NCBI RefSeq assembly: GCF_002849715.1
Contig: NZ_CP018863.1
Span: 4,030,001-4,094,000, forward strand
Source: Arthrobacter crystallopoietes
GTDB lineage: Bacteria > Actinomycetota > Actinomycetes > Actinomycetales > Micrococcaceae
Direction of reading: 5' to 3'
DNA length: 64,000 bases
Every line of letters starts with the position of its first letter. The first letter of the stretch is position 1. The translations under genes were made by a program, and so were the position numbers. Below are positions 62,873 through 64,000 of this stretch, piece by piece. A model generated the notes under the pieces. It made no database searches, was not told the DNA's origin, and saw nothing but the letters and a program-made list of their open reading frames with translations.

Positions 62873-63952
62873 TCAGACAGCGGCCGCCTTACGGCTGCGT
62901 GCCAGGTCGCGGTTGATGCGGGCGGCCCAGAACGGACCTTCATAAAGAAACGCGGTGTAGCCCTGGACCAGGCTGGCGCCGGCGTCCAGCCGCTCCTGCA
63001 CATCTTCTGCCGTTTCGACTCCGCCGACGGCTACTAGCGTCAGCGAATCCCCGACGGCCGTACGCAGCCGTCGCAGCACTTCCAGGGAACGCTGCTTGAG
63101 CGGAGCGCCGGAAAGGCCGCCGGCGCCACAGGAGGCGACCTTGTCGGCGTCGGATTTCAAGCCCTCGCGCGAAATCGTGGTATTGGTGGCAATAATGCCG
63201 TCCAGTTTCAGCTCGAGAGCCAGGCGCGCCACGTCATCGATGTCTTCGTCGCTAAGATCGGGAGCGATCTTGACCAGCAGCGGCACATGCCTGCGTGCCA
63301 CGGAATCAGCGGTCTCCCCTACCGCCTTCAGCAGCGGCCGCAAAGTATCAACGCTCTGCAGCAGCCGCAGCCCCGGGGTGTTGGGCGAACTGACGTTGAC
63401 CACCAGATAATCGGCGTTGGGCGCGAGCAGACGGGTGCTCTTCAGATAATCCTCCACCGCGTCATCGAGTTCCACCGTCTTGGTTTTGCCGATATTGACG
63501 CCGATCACAGGACGGCTGGCGCCCAGGCGGTGCTGCAGCGACCGCTGTGCCGCGGAAATGCGCGGTCCAACTGCCGCTGCGCCGTCGTTGTTGAAGCCCA
63601 TGCGGTTGATCACGGCCCGGTCCTCAACCAGCCGGAAGAGCCTCGGGCGAGGGTTGCCCGGCTGGGCCGAGCCTGTGATGGTGCCGACTTCAACGCAGCC
63701 GAAGCCCAGGTCGAACAGCGCTTCGATGCCGTGGCCTTCCTTATCAAAGCCCGCGGCCAGGCCGAAGGGCGACGGGAACGACAGGCCCAACGCCTGGGTC
63801 CGCAGCGAAGCATCGGGCGCGGTCAGGCGCCGCAGCAGGGAGCCGCCACCGGCCTTGTGGGCCAGACGGATCAGCCGGAAGCCGATGGTGTGGGCACGCT
63901 CGGGATCCATCCAGGAAAAGGCGGCACGAAAGAACAGGGGGTACAGGCGCAT
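62873..63952 (-). CDS. pyrD: Dihydroorotate dehydrogenase (quinone), class 2
   Basis: Membrane-associated flavoenzyme of pyrimidine synthesis, oxidising dihydroorotate with menaquinone as acceptor. 359 residues, with the N-terminal helix pair of class 2 enzymes (LYPLFFRAAFSWMDPERAH). FGLAAGFDKEGHGIEAL, RLVEDRAVINRMGFNNDG and VVNVSSPNTPGLR (with the catalytic Ser typical of class 2) are present, followed by KIAPDLSDEDI, ATNTTISREGL and VGGVETAEDV for FMN binding. The ATG at 63952 lies near the window end; the upstream region (63953-64000) holds no gene. Confidence 0.95.
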   Translation of the reverse strand: MRLYPLFFRAAFSWMDPERAHTIGFRLIRLAHKAGGGSLLRRLTAPDASLRTQALGLSFPSPFGLAAGFDKEGHGIEALFDLGFGCVEVGTITGSAQPGNPRPRLFRLVEDRAVINRMGFNNDGAAAVGPRISAAQRSLQHRLGASRPVIGVNIGKTKTVELDDAVEDYLKSTRLLAPNADYLVVNVSSPNTPGLRLLQSVDTLRPLLKAVGETADSVARRHVPLLVKIAPDLSDEDIDDVARLALELKLDGIIATNTTISREGLKSDADKVASCGAGGLSGAPLKQRSLEVLRRLRTAVGDSLTLVAVGGVETAEDVQERLDAGASLVQGYTAFLYEGPFWAARINRDLARSRKAAAV

Positions 63953-64000
63953 GATCCTAGTTTTACGGTAATTGCCCCGGCAACCAAACCAGCCGGGTGA

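Overview
The window is high-GC actinobacterial DNA and looks like a Micrococcales, Arthrobacter-type genome. The reasons are: a complete Pup-proteasome locus with a single fused PafB-PafC regulator; a mycothiol ligase gene (mshC); the RNA polymerase-binding protein RbpA; a bcc-type respiratory chain with a diheme QcrC and CtaF; frequent GTG/TTG starts; and several starts that look leaderless. No species is claimed.

Region 1 (1-12.7 kb) holds housekeeping genes: a secreted FnIII/EEP nuclease-like protein, tRNA-Leu(GAG), an M20 peptidase, an acyl-CoA dehydrogenase, small conserved proteins, an aldo/keto reductase, uppP, mshC, a PAC2-family protein, a HAD hydrolase, a site-2 protease and tRNA methyltransferase TrmI.

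Region 2 (12.8-24.5 kb) is the Pup-proteasome locus: mpa, dop, pup, prcB, prcA and pafA, all on the plus strand with tiny gaps or overlaps, followed by two FKBP isomerases, pafBC, a small membrane protein, tatA and tatC. Dop converts the Pup C-terminal Gln to Glu, PafA ligates Pup to targets, Mpa unfolds the tagged proteins and PrcA/PrcB degrade them. PafBC is a DNA-damage transcription activator of the same locus.

Region 3 (24.5-36.5 kb) holds the HelY-like helicase, an amidohydrolase, ppm1, rbpA, an SPFH/NfeD membrane pair, an RlmA-type methyltransferase, an S9 peptidase and peptide deformylase. The 488-base gap before ppm1 has a strong promoter and a large hairpin followed by a T-rich run, and may encode an undescribed small RNA.

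Region 4 (about 37-50 kb) reads as accessory DNA. It has a short UvrA paralogue without space for a UvrB-binding domain; a 3.6-kb three-gene recombinase element bounded by a 13-bp direct repeat; a tandem pair of mycothiol-dependent maleylpyruvate isomerase-like genes, one of them frameshifted; a decayed dihydrofolate reductase-like fragment; an MHS transporter; a SatD-like cyclase-fold/HTH protein coupled to a membrane protein; and small VOC, SRPBCC and DUF3054 genes.

Region 5 (50-64 kb) returns to core genes: an Lrp-type ligand-binding protein, trpD, the plus-strand ctaE-qcrC-qcrA-qcrB respiratory cluster, a GntR/HutC regulator with a DasR-type palindrome upstream, the minus-strand ctaC-ctaD-ctaF operon, an IscA/ErpA-type protein, a dipeptidase, a DUF3043 protein and pyrD. 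Long perfect hairpins separate most transcription units in this region.
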